Below, in pieces: positions 28,566 to 42,000 of a stretch of 64,000 bases of DNA. Position 1 is the stretch's first letter. Each line of letters starts with the position of its first letter. The DNA comes from Monomorium pharaonis (Eukaryota > Arthropoda > Insecta > Hymenoptera > Formicidae): the NCBI RefSeq assembly GCF_013373865.1, contig NC_050468.1, positions 6,074,010 to 6,138,009 on the forward strand, written 5' to 3'. The notes beneath the pieces are model-generated. The model did not search any database and had not been told where the DNA came from. It worked only from the letters and a program-made list of their open reading frames with translations. The translations under genes and the position numbers were made by a program.

Positions 28566-31500
28566 AAAGAGAAATACTTATAATAGAAAATCCTCAGGTG
28601 CTCCGCCATTTTTGAAATTTATGCAAAAATGTTATAGGTGATGTTAATAATATATTTTGCAATTTGCAGTGCTTATTTTTGTGTTAAAAAATGGCGGTAT
28701 AATAAATTTTTTTAAATCCATTAAGCCCATGATTAAATTAACAGAGCAAGATTAACTATAACTATATTAAACTATAACAATTAGGAAAAGAACAAAAGCA
28801 TAAAAAATATTTTTGGCAAATAAAGCATTTTGCAAAATTCAGTTTTGCAACAAATTCCAATACATTATATTGTTTATTTTTTGTGTATAAACAGAAGACG
28901 ATTTAAAAAATTATACAAACGTTTTTTAGTAATTTTTTTCGTAGTATTGCTAGCAAATTACTTTTCCTCTACAGTCAATTTTTAATTAATTTATTTATAA
29001 CAAGCGTTATAGAAAAATAATTGCATAATTTTCAAATAACAAAAATTTGATTTAGAATATATATATTTTGAATAGAATAAATTAATATATAATTATTTAC
29101 GTTATTCGAATAGTTACAACAATTTATTTTACTAAGAGAAAGTAGACGAACAATTTATTGATCGAATACTTTTTAATAAAAAGTAAGGATCGCTTTTTTT
29201 ACCTTTATTTTCCTTTAATCTTTTTTTCTATACATTCTATTCTGTCATTGATTCGATTTTTGAAAAAAAATCTTTTTATTCTTAGATATTAATTGCAATC
29301 AAATAATTTTGATTCATTACAAGGATTTAAAAAAAAAGCTAGAGAAAGTGTTAATTTATTTAATAACTTTACATAAAAGTAGTGTTAGTTTAATTATTCT
29401 CTCTGCAATCTACAAAATAGACATAACAAGGTATTAAAAAAATGTTTAATTTTGTGAAATGAATTTTCACCCAGAGTAATATTAACGTCCGAAAGATATG
29501 AGTAGCATTCCAGAGTGAAAATAACAGTAACTTAATTAACATATAACGAAAATCTAAGGCGATGTTTTACTTCTACAATAGTATTTTCATTACGGTATAT
29601 ACATACGTGTTCGTATTTCCTAGGTTTATTTGACGACCGCGCGTTCAGCTGAAATTTCCCTTTCACGCCCCTGCTCTCATGTAGTTCTCACTTTATTATG
29701 ACAACTTTATGCATGACCTACCAAAAATCCTGTTAAGTTTAATGGCGGCTTTATACGGTTACATGTGACACAAGGTACGTGACAATGTATTTTACGTTGG
29801 ACGGCAATGCTCTAAAACTCTAAAGTATACTTGAAGCGGTGTGTCGGTGTATAAATGACGTTTATAGGTCGTCGCGTAATTACGGCTTAACAATGATTTG
29901 TTGGGACACTTGAGAACAAGTGGCATTAATTTTATGCAAAATTATCTTTGCTCTTTGGTGAAGGTACCTTTCTTTTCTTCAAGAATCATAAGTTCTCTGA
30001 GCTTTATACATCGCGCATTACAGAAAAGGATATGAATGGTCCGTGAATACATTAATTAAGAGGTTACCGGCGAAGTGGAAAGTAATAGAAAATTTCAGCG
30101 AGAGAGAATAGATGTTTTCGATTCCACTCCGTTTAATAACGCATAAAAGAGCCGCGACGGCTGAAGGAATTTCGTTTGCGCGACCGTGAGAAGGTTAATG
30201 TCGCCAAGCGGGGCCAACTAGCATTTTAATTGTTACACGATAAGGCAACGAAAGCGCCATTTACTTTAAACGGCTGACGCAGATAATACGAATAAAGAAA
30301 TTATGACAGAGCGTAATCGCCAGTATCGATAATTCGTCACGCCACGCAACTGAAAAATAACTTTGACGTTTTTTGATAAATACAATAGTCTTCCATCTAA
30401 ATCGGGATAACCTGTCTAAGCAGACACTTTCTTGGATAAGCTACCCTATATCCTTCTTTTACCATTGAAACCTTGTCAGCTACAGAATACTTCTTACCGT
30501 TTTCGATCTATTGGAAAACGAGACAGAAGAGTGAACGGCCAGCCACGATTATCGGGTCGAGTATCTTCGCGAAATCGATTATTCTTTAGAAATTAAGTTG
30601 CATAGACAGTCTTTCCGAACAGCTCTCAAAGCTGATATTTATTTTTTAATGTACTTTTTTTTATATTAAATCACGAAAATCGTGTTTTGTGACTTGATTT
30701 CTATTGTTATTAATATGAGTGACACAAATTGTGGTCGTGTATAATGTGTTTAATACGCAATGTGAGCGCGAAAGGTACACAACAATCGCAAGCTCTTTAC
30801 TCCAATTTGTCGATACAAATGCTACTTTCACCCTCGTCGTATTTTGCTAGGCTCCATTCGAGATGCCCGCAAGGTGTTTCGCGAAGTGCGCGCTTCTAAG
30901 CAAGACCAGACCTGTTCAGAATTTCGTGCCGTGCTGAATTCTCTTAAATCCCACTACAATAAGATTCCTCCCAAGCTCCTCGTCGACTTCGTGCTCCGTC
31001 TGCTTTCACGCACAGCTGAATCCTTACACCGGCGTGTACGTGTTTGAAGACGGGTAGGAGGGAAGAAAGTTTCACCTCGCCGGGAAACGAGAAGAAAAAA
31101 AAACTATCCGTGGGCTGGGAACCAGAGACCGCAGGGCGGGAAAATCGGACGGTCCTCGGAAAATTCCTCGACGTTATTACGCTCTCACATATCGTCCGAG
31201 AAGAATAATGGTTACTTCCTGCCGCGACTTTTAGCTTCCATCGAAATGAAAACTCCATGCCCGAAGAGATCTCGAAAAATGAAAATGTGGCCAGTTCTGA
31301 TTCATTTCGCAGTAATGTTTAGTTAATAATTGCTGTTGAAACGTAAATTAAATCTCTTCGCGGATGAACATCGCGACAAAGGTGATCTACACGAATACGT
31401 TAGCAGGAAAAAAAATAGAAGGAAGTGTCGAAGTAAAAAAAATGTGATGGAAAAAACATGGGGATATAAGAATGCGAAATTTTTATACGATCTCTCGGCA

Positions 31501-33066
31501 AACTTTATTGTGGTCTGACCCAATTTTTCATCCAAACTCTACGCGCAAGTCTGCATTTCCTTGTTAACGTGCATTTTCAAGTTTTAATTGGAAACATCAT
31601 TACAGCGCTGGCTTTCACCACCGTGTCTTTAATATCTGACGCGATCTATATTAGATTTATGACCATTTACGTAAAATTGCGCCTTACGAGAAATGAAAAA
31701 AATATGTTCACGCTCCTTGCACGACGATCTATCTATTTTACTTGGCGCGACAACTGTGGCTTACCGCTGTTAGATACGATAACATGCGTGCGGTCCTCCG
31801 CGGAGTTTACGACCACTTAGGAGTATCTCGCTCTTAGCGATTTCTATAGAATTCGTATGCGCCGCCAAGCGCGCCGGCTCAAATCGAGATAATCGTTGGG
31901 GTCGCGGAAACTTTGTCTATTGTGCACGCGAACTTCATACGGATACGGGAGGGCCAGGAAACAGTGCTCTGATAATTCTGATAAGGTCGGTGCATGCCCG
32001 CGTATTTGCATCGCACCTTCGCGCACCGATACATCTACACAGGCGCCGCGGCTGCTAAAGGACAAATAGGAACATGCGTGATAGAACAAGTTACCAAGTT
32101 AAATGGTTCGTAAACGCTAGTTGGAATTAGTTGTTCTCGAATTGCTAAATATAATACCGGCGACACGTACAGGTATCTATCTGTGGGGTATTCACGCGCC
32201 TGTCGCAAGATTCGAAAATGTTCATACAATTGCCGGCGTCCGTCGTATATTGAATTTTATATATAAATAAACTTTTAATAGAATAAGGTATCGATTTGTG
32301 AAAGAACGAATAAAAGGTACGCGACATGTGTTATATTGTCTGGGCAAAAATAACTTTGATTGTTATATTCCGCAATATGATTATCAAATCTCCGTCGTCC
32401 ATATATATATAAAACAACATTTCTTGAAAGATACAAATGCCTCCGTGGCAGGAAATTATAGCGCCCAAGGTTTAAGTACGGCAACGTAACCAATCTTGCT
32501 AAGTTTACTGTCGCGGAAGAAATTTTACATACTGCCGGGCAGGACCATGAGATTTGTCTAGTTGCCTGCTGAAGGTGGCTGACATCATCATTGCGACCCA
32601 GTTGAGGATCGCCCAGTTACATTATGACGGGTACTTGAAACTTTGCGAGTAAAAAATAATTTTGCCCGTGATATTCAAGTCTACCTCCGACTATTCTCTC
32701 CGGTGAGCGTTCCCGTTGATTGTCTCTAAGTTATGAAATGGCCTTCTGGAACTTTTTGACTAAGAGGAACGGAAAATAAACTAAAGCAAAGAGAGGATTT
32801 TCTAGTCGAAATCAGGATCAGAACAAACTCACCTCGTGCTATCGACACTCATTTAGATCAATTTTCTCAACTTTTTACAAAGTTGAATTGCAATTGTTTA
32901 TTACGTGGCAATGGTTTTAACACATTTTAGCGCAAACATTTTTAACGCAAGAATTGTACAAGACTTGAGAACCATTAATAAAAGAACAAAACATAGAATT
33001 TACTTATCAATTAAATATCGATAAATTGTTTAATAATTATTTACTATTACAAAGAATTTAAAACAC

Positions 33067-33081
33067 ATGCGCGCGCGCGCG

Positions 33082-33139
<58 letters not shown>
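33067..33139. repeat. Compound CG/CA microsatellite
   Basis: Around 72 bases of uninterrupted purine-pyrimidine alternation: about 11 GC units then about 24 CA units. Mirror arrangement to the tract at 18157. Confidence 0.95.
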
Positions 33140-33141
<2 letters not shown>

Positions 33142-34454
33142 TTGAAGGAAACAATGCAACCGTTTCTGTCTACGCAGCAGCATAGATATAACCATCTCTT
33201 ATTAAATTTAAATTACATATTATGCACTATTATCACCTATTCGTTATCATCTGGCTATTGGATAATATGCATCTTATCGTCAACTGTGCATATGTATAAC
33301 GAAGTTAGATAGTGGAAGTATCATCTGCATGTACGTAGCACCTGTCCGTGCAGTATGCAAAGTTTGCCAGCATCATTAGCCTGACCCAGGCTGGCTGCGC
33401 AGAGAGTAGATATATTTAGTATAATAATAGACGCTAAACTTGTTCAGTCATGAGCCAATGCATAGAGTCGATAATACTGCGACCATCTGCCGCCTACTTG
33501 ATCGAGCATCCCTTTCGCATACTTGACGCAACTTTGGTATGCTCATTGTGCACCGTACACGGAGTTGCGTATCGATTCGGGACTTTCACAATATATCGAA
33601 ACAAATAAGATGATAGACGCATCGCGCGTACAATCAGAATTGCAATATTATGTATAAAGCTTATTTTGAATAAGACACATCTTGAGAAGCTAATGTAAAA
33701 ATCTTCAAATATTATATTTAAAAAGTTATATGTAGATATTTAAAATTAGACAATGATAAATCTTTCATTCTTTTTGTATCTAATATTGCCATTTGCTTTA
33801 TTAATCACGTATTAGTTCTAATATATTTTTCGAGAAATATAAACTCTCTTGTTTCCGCGTGATTACTTAAAAAAAAGAATTTATAAACTCAAAATATTAA
33901 TAATACATAAACAATAGGCATTAAATTTTTTAAATTTATTAATAAAAACTGTCACACGCGCACATATTACTTTGTTTCATATTACAAGTTTTTATTTAAG
34001 TTTATACCATAGCTTCTAAAAAATTGATTAAAATTTAACGCGTTATCTTATAGCTATTCCGTTAACTAGTAGTTTTAGTGAAATTTATGTATGCTAAAAA
34101 GAAATTTACGTGGACAAGATGCTGCTGTTATAATGCCTTACTTAATATATCGTGCACTGACTCACAAAATCGATCAAGTGCTTCAAAATTAAAACAAAAT
34201 TGTTTAGAAACTTATTAATTCAGAAATATACATTTTATATTGATTAATTCTGATTATATATAAATTATAAATTATATTCATTACTAAGATCCGATGCAGA
34301 CCGTTAGGCGATTTACTTAATTCATTGATATGTTTAAACATATGTCGGCCGGAAGAATTAATGTACGAATTGTTATATGTTAAGTTATAATATATTATTA
34401 TTATACATAATATATATAATAATCTTGTCTCTAATAATAATCTTATTATACTTG

Positions 34455-34475
34455 TATATATATATATATATATAT
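34455..34475. repeat. TA microsatellite
   Basis: About ten TA units in AT-rich sequence. Confidence 0.8.
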
Positions 34476-34570
34476 CACTTTTTTTCTTATTCCATTAAAT
34501 TTTAATAAAATGTTTGTTTAATTAATTTCATAATACACATATATGAGTTATAATATTCATTTAGAAAGTG

Positions 34571-34699
34571 ATGGCCCATATTCTCAACTTTTATCGATAC
34601 AGCGTTCATTTATTTATGAGAATCTGTAATATGACGTAAACTATAATATATGCTTAAAGGCGCATTTATCGAGAAAAGTGAGTTGGAAAAATGGGCCAT
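34571..34699. mobile_element. Short element with ~30-bp terminal inverted repeats
   Basis: ATGGCCCATATTCTCAAC...TTTTATCGATA at the left end mirrors the right end, whose reverse complement reads ATGGCCCATTTTTCCAACTC and continues to CTCGATA. The element is about 130 bases. A target duplication is not visible. Confidence 0.5.
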
Positions 34700-36493
34700 T
34701 GTTAATGTTCTACATTCTACACAAAGTTAAACTTAAATCGATTACGTTTTCATAACATAAACTAAATCTCCATTCAATCTTTAATTTAACCTTTGATTGC
34801 CATTCAATAGAAAAAGTTACGGGAGAAAGTTACATTTAATTAAATTTCCATGGAACAAAAATTGTTTCCAAATTTCTTAAAGAATATATTTCCGAAATTC
34901 AATGCAAAGTTTATGATATGTACTAGATACTTTCATGAGAAATATGTAGTAACGCGTGAAACTACGATATAACTCATGCTACCGGATGGGGCAGGAACGT
35001 AACAAGTACGTTGCGAAGTGCACAGGTGCAAGGGAGTTCTTGAGGGAAATACTGTTCGCGGATGTTCCTCAGGATAACATCCGTCGGTTACAACTTACGA
35101 TTAAAGCGGTGCCTCTTGCCGCACGTTTAGTCAAATAATAAGAGTCGCGCGTATATATTTTTACGGTCGTCGGAAAACGCGTTGGCCGCGATGGTACGCG
35201 GAATTAATAATGACGAAAGAGCGAAGGGACATTCTTAACCAAGGCGCGGGCGCATATATCACGATGCCCCATTATGCTTATGAATATAAATGTACCCTCG
35301 GGGTGGCCACAATAAATGCTGGCCGCCGTGCCGCCGGATCTCTGAATTCTGCTCTACTGCACGTACACGTGGTAGCCGCGAAACAACGAAAATAAAAACG
35401 GTGCCCGTCTCTACCGCCTCTTTTTCTTTTGTCCTTTTTCATCCCAGGCCCCAGACGAACGCTGAGCGTGAGGGCGAGCATAAAAGAATAATTAAAATAA
35501 AGTAGGCTGCGCGTAACTTGAAATTATACACGAGTACTGTAATGATAACAACAAAATGCTTAATAAGCCACCGTCTCTGGCGCAATTTCCTTTGTAAGCT
35601 CAATGGAGCGGCCTCAAAAACTTTTTTAATCGGAGGAGGAAGCCCTAAACGTAGTTTGCTGTGTAGAATAATTGATTGTGCTTCCAGCTCTTTTGTATCA
35701 AAGTTAAAGAAGTGTTTATTAAATGAATATTCAAAATAAAATTAAAATATTTTTTTTTTTAATTTAAGTAAACGTAAATTTAAGTTTTTGTCTGCAAAGA
35801 AATATTTGATTTTTTTAGTATTTTTCATATTTAAATAACTGATAATTATATAACTGCGATACAGACATATTTCAGAGAAATTTAATTTTAAAATTAAATT
35901 AAATGGCATTTTTCTGTAGAAGAAAGAGAAACACAAGTCAAACAGTAGAAAGTGGCGGACCATATTTATCGAGTTAAGATGGCTTGTTGTAAGCGCAAGG
36001 CCGCAATGTTATTCGCATTAAGCATCCGAAAATACCGACGTTTCTTAGTCATTTAGACCGTTGCAAGAAATCTTCGGCCACGAGTCTTGTCAGTTTCTTC
36101 TTTAGCGATTAACTTGTAGGGGTTGCAGCTTCCACAGCTCCTCCCGGTTTCTTTTTCTTCGACCAGCACTCTTTTATCCGCCGCATACCTTCCCTTTGGA
36201 TCGCTTCCAACCATTTGGATCTTCCTTTACCTTCGCAATCGGTGCAACCGATATCCTATCTCAGTCACACTCCCTTTTTCCTTCCACCTATTCCGAGATG
36301 GCCCGTTCTTCTATATGTTTTATCGCGTTTATCCATCATTGCTATTTATTTCGAATGTACCAACCGTTGCGGTTAAACAACACATATATATCGTTTTTTA
36401 TCACATCAATCGTACTCAATACAATATCACATAATAATCATGGTTGCGTATATATAACCTCAATTTAACTTTTTTTAATTTTTTCTATTACAA

Positions 36494-36515
36494 ACACACA
36501 CACACACACACACAC
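36494..36515. repeat. CA microsatellite
   Basis: Eleven CA units. Confidence 0.85.
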
Positions 36516-37435
36516 CAATACTGTCTGTTATTTTTTTTTGTATTACCATTTTCACTTGAATTTCAATAAAACTTCAATATTGATTTAACGTTGAATATTG
36601 AATAAATAAAAAAAAAAATATTGCTTGGTGCGCCGAGCGACCAGCTCTAAACAATTTTTACATGTCAAAATGTCGTGTTTTCTATAAATAACAAAAAAAA
36701 TTATGTTTAATAACTTTATATAAGTAATGTTTATTAATAATCTTATAAATAACAATGCAAATGATTGACAGAAAGTTGATAAAATTTTCGATTAACATTA
36801 ACGTTAGTTGACAAAGAAATATATATTACGTATATTTCCGTTTATCACTATTTTTCCTACTCAATCGTTTATCCTACGTTATTAAAAGCGACTTTGTTAA
36901 TGTGGTAATCAAATTTAGATCTGTATGTAGCTCGGCCGGCACATACGCTGTTTTTATTGGTAATCCTTTTTGTCTCTACCGTGCTAATAAAAACGGATCT
37001 ATCCAGCAGGCGTTCAGTATGTCCCGCAAGCTGACACTTTTGTGGTATTATTGTGCTTTGTGGAAGACCACGCATAATGGTCAACGAGATTACCCATCAT
37101 ATGATGGTCGCTCGATCTTCATAAAGCGTACATGTACATTGGTTGGTGTTAAATAATAACAACCCATAAATAACAACGTTGTGAAAACAGATGTTTATAA
37201 ACAATGTAATATTTTTTTAAATAATAACATTAAACGTAATTTTGTTGTAATATACGAGCACAATTTTCTAAAAATAAGCACAAGTTGCTCAAGATTTTAT
37301 GATATTTTTGATAAATTTTATTTTCGAATATTTCTCTAAAAGATTGTTTTATATGCTAACTACACAATTACCTCATTCTCATACATTTCTTCTCTAATAT
37401 TAACAAAATAACATCGTTATTTTTACATTTTGCAG

Positions 37436-37563
37436 TCTGCAGCCAGTTCAGTAGAGGCGTGTTTTCGATGTTGGGCGCCGTGAGTCCAGACTCGTTCGAT
37501 ACGCTGCATTCATACAGTAATACCTTCCAAATGCCATTCGTGACACCCTGGTTCCCCGAAAAG
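37436..37563 (+). CDS. GluRIA: GluRIA-like receptor, second amino-terminal-domain exon in window
   Basis: The acceptor is ttttgcag and the donor gtaagc. The exon begins with TC, completing the isoleucine codon opened in the previous exon, then encodes 42 residues running from CSQFSRGVFSMLGAV to PFVTPWFPEK. This is among the most conserved stretches of arthropod AMPA receptor amino-terminal domains, including the P-F-V-T-P-W-F core. It ends on a codon boundary. It sits at the 3' end of an intron of about 33.7 kb, a typical architecture for neuronal receptor genes. No in-frame stop or frameshift is present. Confidence 0.94.
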
Positions 37564-39457
37564 GTAAGCCGCATATCTTTTTCTTTCAAATTTATAGCAT
37601 TAGAGATAGCTTGTCTTTATATATCGTCTCATATTTTCAATTATTTTTTTGCAATATATTAAAAGATTTTTTTAATTATATCAGATCGTAGTTATATTTA
37701 TTCAATAGCAATTACGTTTTATTAAATATATACTCTTATTATGTAATATATCGTTATGGTTTTGGGTTTTTTAATGGGACAATGCAGTCATCGATTTAAA
37801 GAATGAGATTTACATTATTTGTTTCGCACGAAATAGAATTGTGCAATTAGTCACAGCAAGTACTTTTTCTCAGAGCAAGGTAATGAATCGAAGCTTTATT
37901 TGAATCTAATTTATATTCATGGAACCTGTTTTTCTGTGGGTTTTTCCTTTTTTCAATCTTATAGTTTACACTCCGCTTTTTTACGGGTGTTCTGAAGCAG
38001 AACATACAAGGAAATCTGAAAGAATCGTCTTACAAACCGGTTTGACTTGAAAAAAACATGTATATATATATATATATAATTTAGAATTTTATTTTATTAA
38101 TTTTATTTGATACTTGCGCAATGAAGTGTATAACATTAATATTGTTAATAGTCGTATTATATAACAATTCCCATTAAATTTCAAATCTTGTCAAATGTAA
38201 ATTACATGAAAGACTGTGTGTGTAAAACTGTGTATATGTAAAGGCTGAAAGATTGGCGTTCAAGTTGAAGTCACGTGTCTATGGCAGGAACAGCCTATAG
38301 TCGATGCATAAATTTTCCATACCACTTATCAAGATTCGACATAGAAAAAAAAAAAAAAATAGAAATACACACTGCGAATTTGACAATAATTGTCATGTAT
38401 AGAATTAATAGTTTAGTTTCACGGTATAACTGATAATTAGCGGCGCTGCGAGATGCATGATGATGGATTTGGTCGATATGATCATCTATACAAATACGTA
38501 AATATGTATGCGATACATACGGTATACATATTACAATTTGAATTTCGAAATGAATTGGCTCACCGAAAATTTATTCGCTGGCTCGAATTGCGATGCTGCA
38601 TTTATCGCGCCGTTGTAAACTGATATCGCACTACGCTATAGGGTGAACGTCGAGCTCGTGAGTATTTCGGTCGTTGTGTGCGTATTTTTCCGACGATATA
38701 TTTCCGCGCAGTATAAGTATATATGTATGTACGCGTAACGAACGTCGATGTCGTTTAAATGGTAATCGCGCGGTAATGCTGATTCGACGCCTCGGCTTTC
38801 TACTCCTTTTTTTTTTAGGCCAATTACGGTTCGCCAGGAACAGCCATTTATATAGAGAAAATCCTTTTTCAATTTCCATGAGATCCTTTCCTGCACTGCG
38901 TTTGCATCGGCTGTCTCGCTCTCAAGAAAAGAGACGTTATCGATATCATTGGAAATTCAATACATGAATGTGATTATTCTACCCGGACGATGAGTAATTT
39001 TTAAAACACGATGCGATATTTATTCCCTTTCAATATCATTTGAAGGATCAATAAAGGGAAAATCATTTTATTTTAAAAAGATATTTTTAAATTGCCGTAC
39101 CTCTATCAGAGAATTTAATCTGCCTTCGAAAATCTCGCAGTGCATATCTAAAGCGCGTAAATGTTTTATGAGAAAAAGCTGAGTTGCGAGTCGACAACTG
39201 GAATTAGTATCAAAAAGCATATATTTCGGTAGTAAATCACTACGCGCATGCACCAGTTGCACATTCGCGAGGAATTAAGTTTCAAAGAGAATTTACGAAT
39301 GGTAGGAGCTCGATTGCACCGACTCAGATTAAAGTTTCGGAGGTTCCTTTCCCTGCTAAATAGAATTTCGGCAGTGGATGACGTACGACCAATTTAAAAT
39401 TTTACAACGGCCACGATCGTAGAACGTTGAAAATGCACGGGATTATTGTGTATCCAG
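37564..39457 (+). other. Intron of the receptor gene (1.9 kb)
   Basis: GT-AG intron between the second and third visible receptor exons. It is AT-rich with a TA microsatellite near 38.06 kb and a 14-15 base A-tract near 38.35 kb. Short open frames on both strands around 38.63-38.97 kb show no family resemblance. Confidence 0.85.
38059..38079. repeat. TA microsatellite
   Basis: About ten TA units within the 1.9 kb receptor intron. Confidence 0.8.
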
Positions 39458-39587
39458 GTCCTGACACCGTCTTCCGGTCTCCTGGACTTCGCCATAAGTA
39501 TGCGACCGGATTACCATCGCGCTATCATCGATACGGTGCGATACTACGGTTGGAAGAAAATCATCTACCTCTATGACTCCCACGATG
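39458..39587 (+). CDS. GluRIA: GluRIA-like receptor, third amino-terminal-domain exon in window
   Basis: The acceptor is tgtatccag and the donor gtaagt. The exon starts on a codon boundary and encodes 43 residues plus one base: VLTPSSGLLDFAISMRPDYH, then a stretch ending RYYGWKKIIYLYDSHD, then the first base of the next codon (expected glycine). This is the segment of the receptor amino-terminal domain that includes the Y-G-W turn before a beta strand. The exon must splice onward in phase 1. I searched by eye for the expected continuation (a leucine/glutamine-rich helix after DG) through base 64000 and did not find it, so the next intron is probably at least 24.4 kb long. Confidence 0.94.
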
Positions 39588-40048
39588 GTAAGTCCTTTAC
39601 CCTGCGGCTTTCTCATGCATTTCTCATTTTACAGCGCGTAGCCGCGGGCTGCGGCGCATACCGCTCGCTGCAGCTCGCGCCTTTTCGCCTCCGCCCCTGC
39701 GATATTTCTCTTTTTATTATATCTGCCAAGTAGGCTCGGTCTCTCGTGGCCAACTTTGCCGATATCGTAGACATGGGATATCGAGTGGATTCCCCGACTT
39801 CTGTGCGGAATAAAAACGCGGGTACGAGTATCCGACCTGACACCGCGACCATATCTTCGTATATGTAAAAGATATAATATATAAATGGCGTTCTCGTAGG
39901 GCAAATGTTAAAATGAAACTTGATAAATTCGCAATCAGAGTTCTCTAATTAACTCCGTACGGAAATAGGGAAACATTTTCGTAAAACTCACTTTGGACAA
40001 TTTACAATTCACTTTCAAATTTTAGAATACAATTTTGACTTCTGTTTG

Positions 40049-40069
40049 ATATATATATATATATATATG
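40049..40069. repeat. AT microsatellite
   Basis: About ten AT units. Confidence 0.8.
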
Positions 40070-40619
40070 ATATATACATATGAGAGTATTTTAGTATACA
40101 TTTTATACATGCATGTATTCTGATTCTTCGCAAATATTTTTGTTGCTACACGAGACAAATCATAAGCGGAATTCTATTTTCAATTCTGACACGAATTATA
40201 GAGCGTCTAAAATAGGATCTAAAACAATAATATGTGATTAAAATCCTGCACTGAAAGCATGTGAGTGGAATAATGTATGATTATGAAATATAGTCACGGT
40301 TAACGCCTTCTCGCAGCTCGTTGCTGCTTGAAAGTGAATTACATCACGAAAATATTACTACCAATTACTACTTGTGTTACTTAAATTTTCTTCATAATTT
40401 CTTTTCCCGTCGTTAAAATTATATGATTATCATAATTGATTCGGATGAAATCATATGCATTCGTGTGTGCAGTTCATGCTTCGATGACTGACATTCACGG
40501 TTTTAAACATAAAATAGAGGGAATTAAACACGAATTTCTGCGTACCATTACTTTATGTAATTGCGTCTGTTACTAATTTTATCTAGTCTTTACATAATGT
40601 CAGTGATCGCAAAATGCTG

Positions 40620-40644
40620 ACACACACACACACACACACGCACA
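40620..40644. repeat. CA microsatellite
   Basis: About ten CA units then CGCACA. Confidence 0.85.
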
Positions 40645-42000
40645 TAATTTAATTATATTACATATTTCAAGAAAAATAATCAAATTTATAATGTCTCGAA
40701 AGACAAATTGCACGTAATTTCGAGTAATAAGCTTTTTGTTCGTTGCCTGATTTACGTGCATAACATTCCAGTAAAATACAATTGCTGTTGGTCCAAACAT
40801 GTTATCTCATTTGAATTGTTAGCTAAACAGTCTACTATTTAAAGAAGCATATTTTTTAAAGCTACAATTTATCAAATAATAGTTAAAAAACGAGGATATG
40901 CGCTGATTTTTAAGGGCTTTGTCGAAATTGTCGGCATTGCCGAGATCGAATTGGATTCCCGAATACGCTTTACTCATGTAACTCGAAACGGCACGGCGGA
41001 AGAACGATAACTAACGCAAATTGTAACAAGAATCTCTTCCCCGATCTGTTTCGTACGAAATCTCATGTCAATCTTGATGCTGGAGGCGAAGCGACAGCGG
41101 TTTAATTACTTAATTAATGGAACGTGGAGTAACTTTGACTGAACGAAACGATTAATCACCGCGGATCGCTAGACAGTTTTGTATCTCGCTGACTTCCGGC
41201 CGTTATAACTTGGTCACGTGCCTCGGGCACGAGAAAGCCATTTGGAATTCCTCGAGCCGACCAATTGCTCTTCTTCGACAAACTCCGATAAGAACGAGCT
41301 TGAGGTAGTCTAGTATCGCGGAAACGGAGGGAGTTTAATTACCGAATGCAAATGCAAATATACTTTAGGGACTATCGTGCTGTCTCCGCGCACGCTGAAC
41401 GACCTCTTTCCTTCCTACCTCCCGCCTCATCTCATCTCGCCTGTTTCCCCGTTGTCGCTATCTGACGTAGTTTAACCATGCCGTTTCCCGATTAAAGCCG
41501 GTATGAGGAAAGGAGCGAGACGATGAGCATTCTGAGAATCATTTGGATTTTGTGGTAAATTTTTCCTTACTTATCTCGGCCTTTCTCAGGTTGATACTTT
41601 GCCGGTAATACCTCGCGCAATTAAGTTAATGAAACATAATTTACAAAAACTATCGCATTAATAATTTACACTACAATTTTTAGGATAACTTAAAAAAAAT
41701 ATTTAATTAACTTTAATAATGATTCTCTAGTGACATACAATGCATCAGTATTATTTATTTTTCATACAAATTATATTAAATACTTTTTAATATAATTAAT
41801 ATAATTTTAATAAATTAAAATGGTATAGATAATATATTTGAACAATTGTAGTTATGTATGTTTAATAATACAAATGTAACAATTAGCAAAAATTAAATTT
41901 CTATAATTATTGTATAAAAATTGAATTTAAAAATTTACATCCGTGATCAATTATTAATATGCACTCAAATCTAAGTATCAGACTTTATAAATTGGTAGAA

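Larger units (their letters stand above)
3764..37435 (+). other. Large intron of the receptor gene (33.7 kb)
   Basis: The intron is bounded by the donor at 3764 and acceptor at 37434-37435, which join in phase. It contains no gene I recognise. GC-richer blocks lie at about 3.84-4.46, 6.85-7.5, 12.36-12.7, 18.55-18.96, 19.45-20.75, 23.16-23.75, 24.96-25.35 and 30.84-31.26 kb, separated by AT-rich stretches (for example 7.6-9.3, 11.2-12.2 and 28.0-29.5 kb). Several short inverted-repeat elements and microsatellites are listed separately. The GC-rich blocks may include regulatory elements, but nothing in the sequence proves it. Confidence 0.85.
3611..39587 (+). other. GluRIA: Partial gene span: AMPA-type glutamate receptor (GluRIA-like), three internal exons
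   Basis: This span covers three exons that read as one continuous protein when joined: 3611-3763, 37436-37563 and 39458-39587. All junctions are AG/GT with compatible phases: the isoleucine codon is split over exons 1 and 2, and exons 2 and 3 meet between codons. The 137 residues obtained match the extracellular amino-terminal (LIVBP-like) domain of insect GluRIA/GluRIB receptors, ligand-gated cation channels. The pieces GAIFEQGTDEVQ, VINTADAYKLSRLICSQFSR, GAVSPDSFDTLHSYSNTFQM and GWKKIIYLYDSHDG are hallmarks of that family. The signal peptide exon lies before base 1, and the ligand-binding and channel exons lie after the window. Introns are 33,672 and 1,894 bp. Family membership is secure; GluRIA versus GluRIB or a lineage-specific AMPA paralogue is not resolved by this fragment. 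Confidence 0.9.

Noticed and set aside
28600..28705. CCGCCATTTTT / AAAAAATGGCGG inverted pair about 100 bases apart
   Set aside because: Only 11 paired bases at the ends; too short to call an element.
28230..29495. Possible 1.25 kb element bounded by GGGTGAATTTTC and GAATTTTCACCC-like ends
   Set aside because: Similarity is only about 25 bases with gaps in very AT-rich sequence, no target duplication and no coding content.
30844..31047. 67-codon frame with a charged, helix-like product (GSIRDARKVFREVRAS...)
   Set aside because: No ATG at the start, no known family, and no splice context; kept only as a GC-rich block in the intron.
32540..32580. ACTGCCGGGCAGG, reminiscent of a miR-8/200 family segment
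   Set aside because: Mature sequence and hairpin context do not match the family.
36902..37156. 84-codon frame just before the second receptor exon
   Set aside because: Does not join in phase to the receptor exon (separated by stops and the real acceptor) and resembles no transposase I know.
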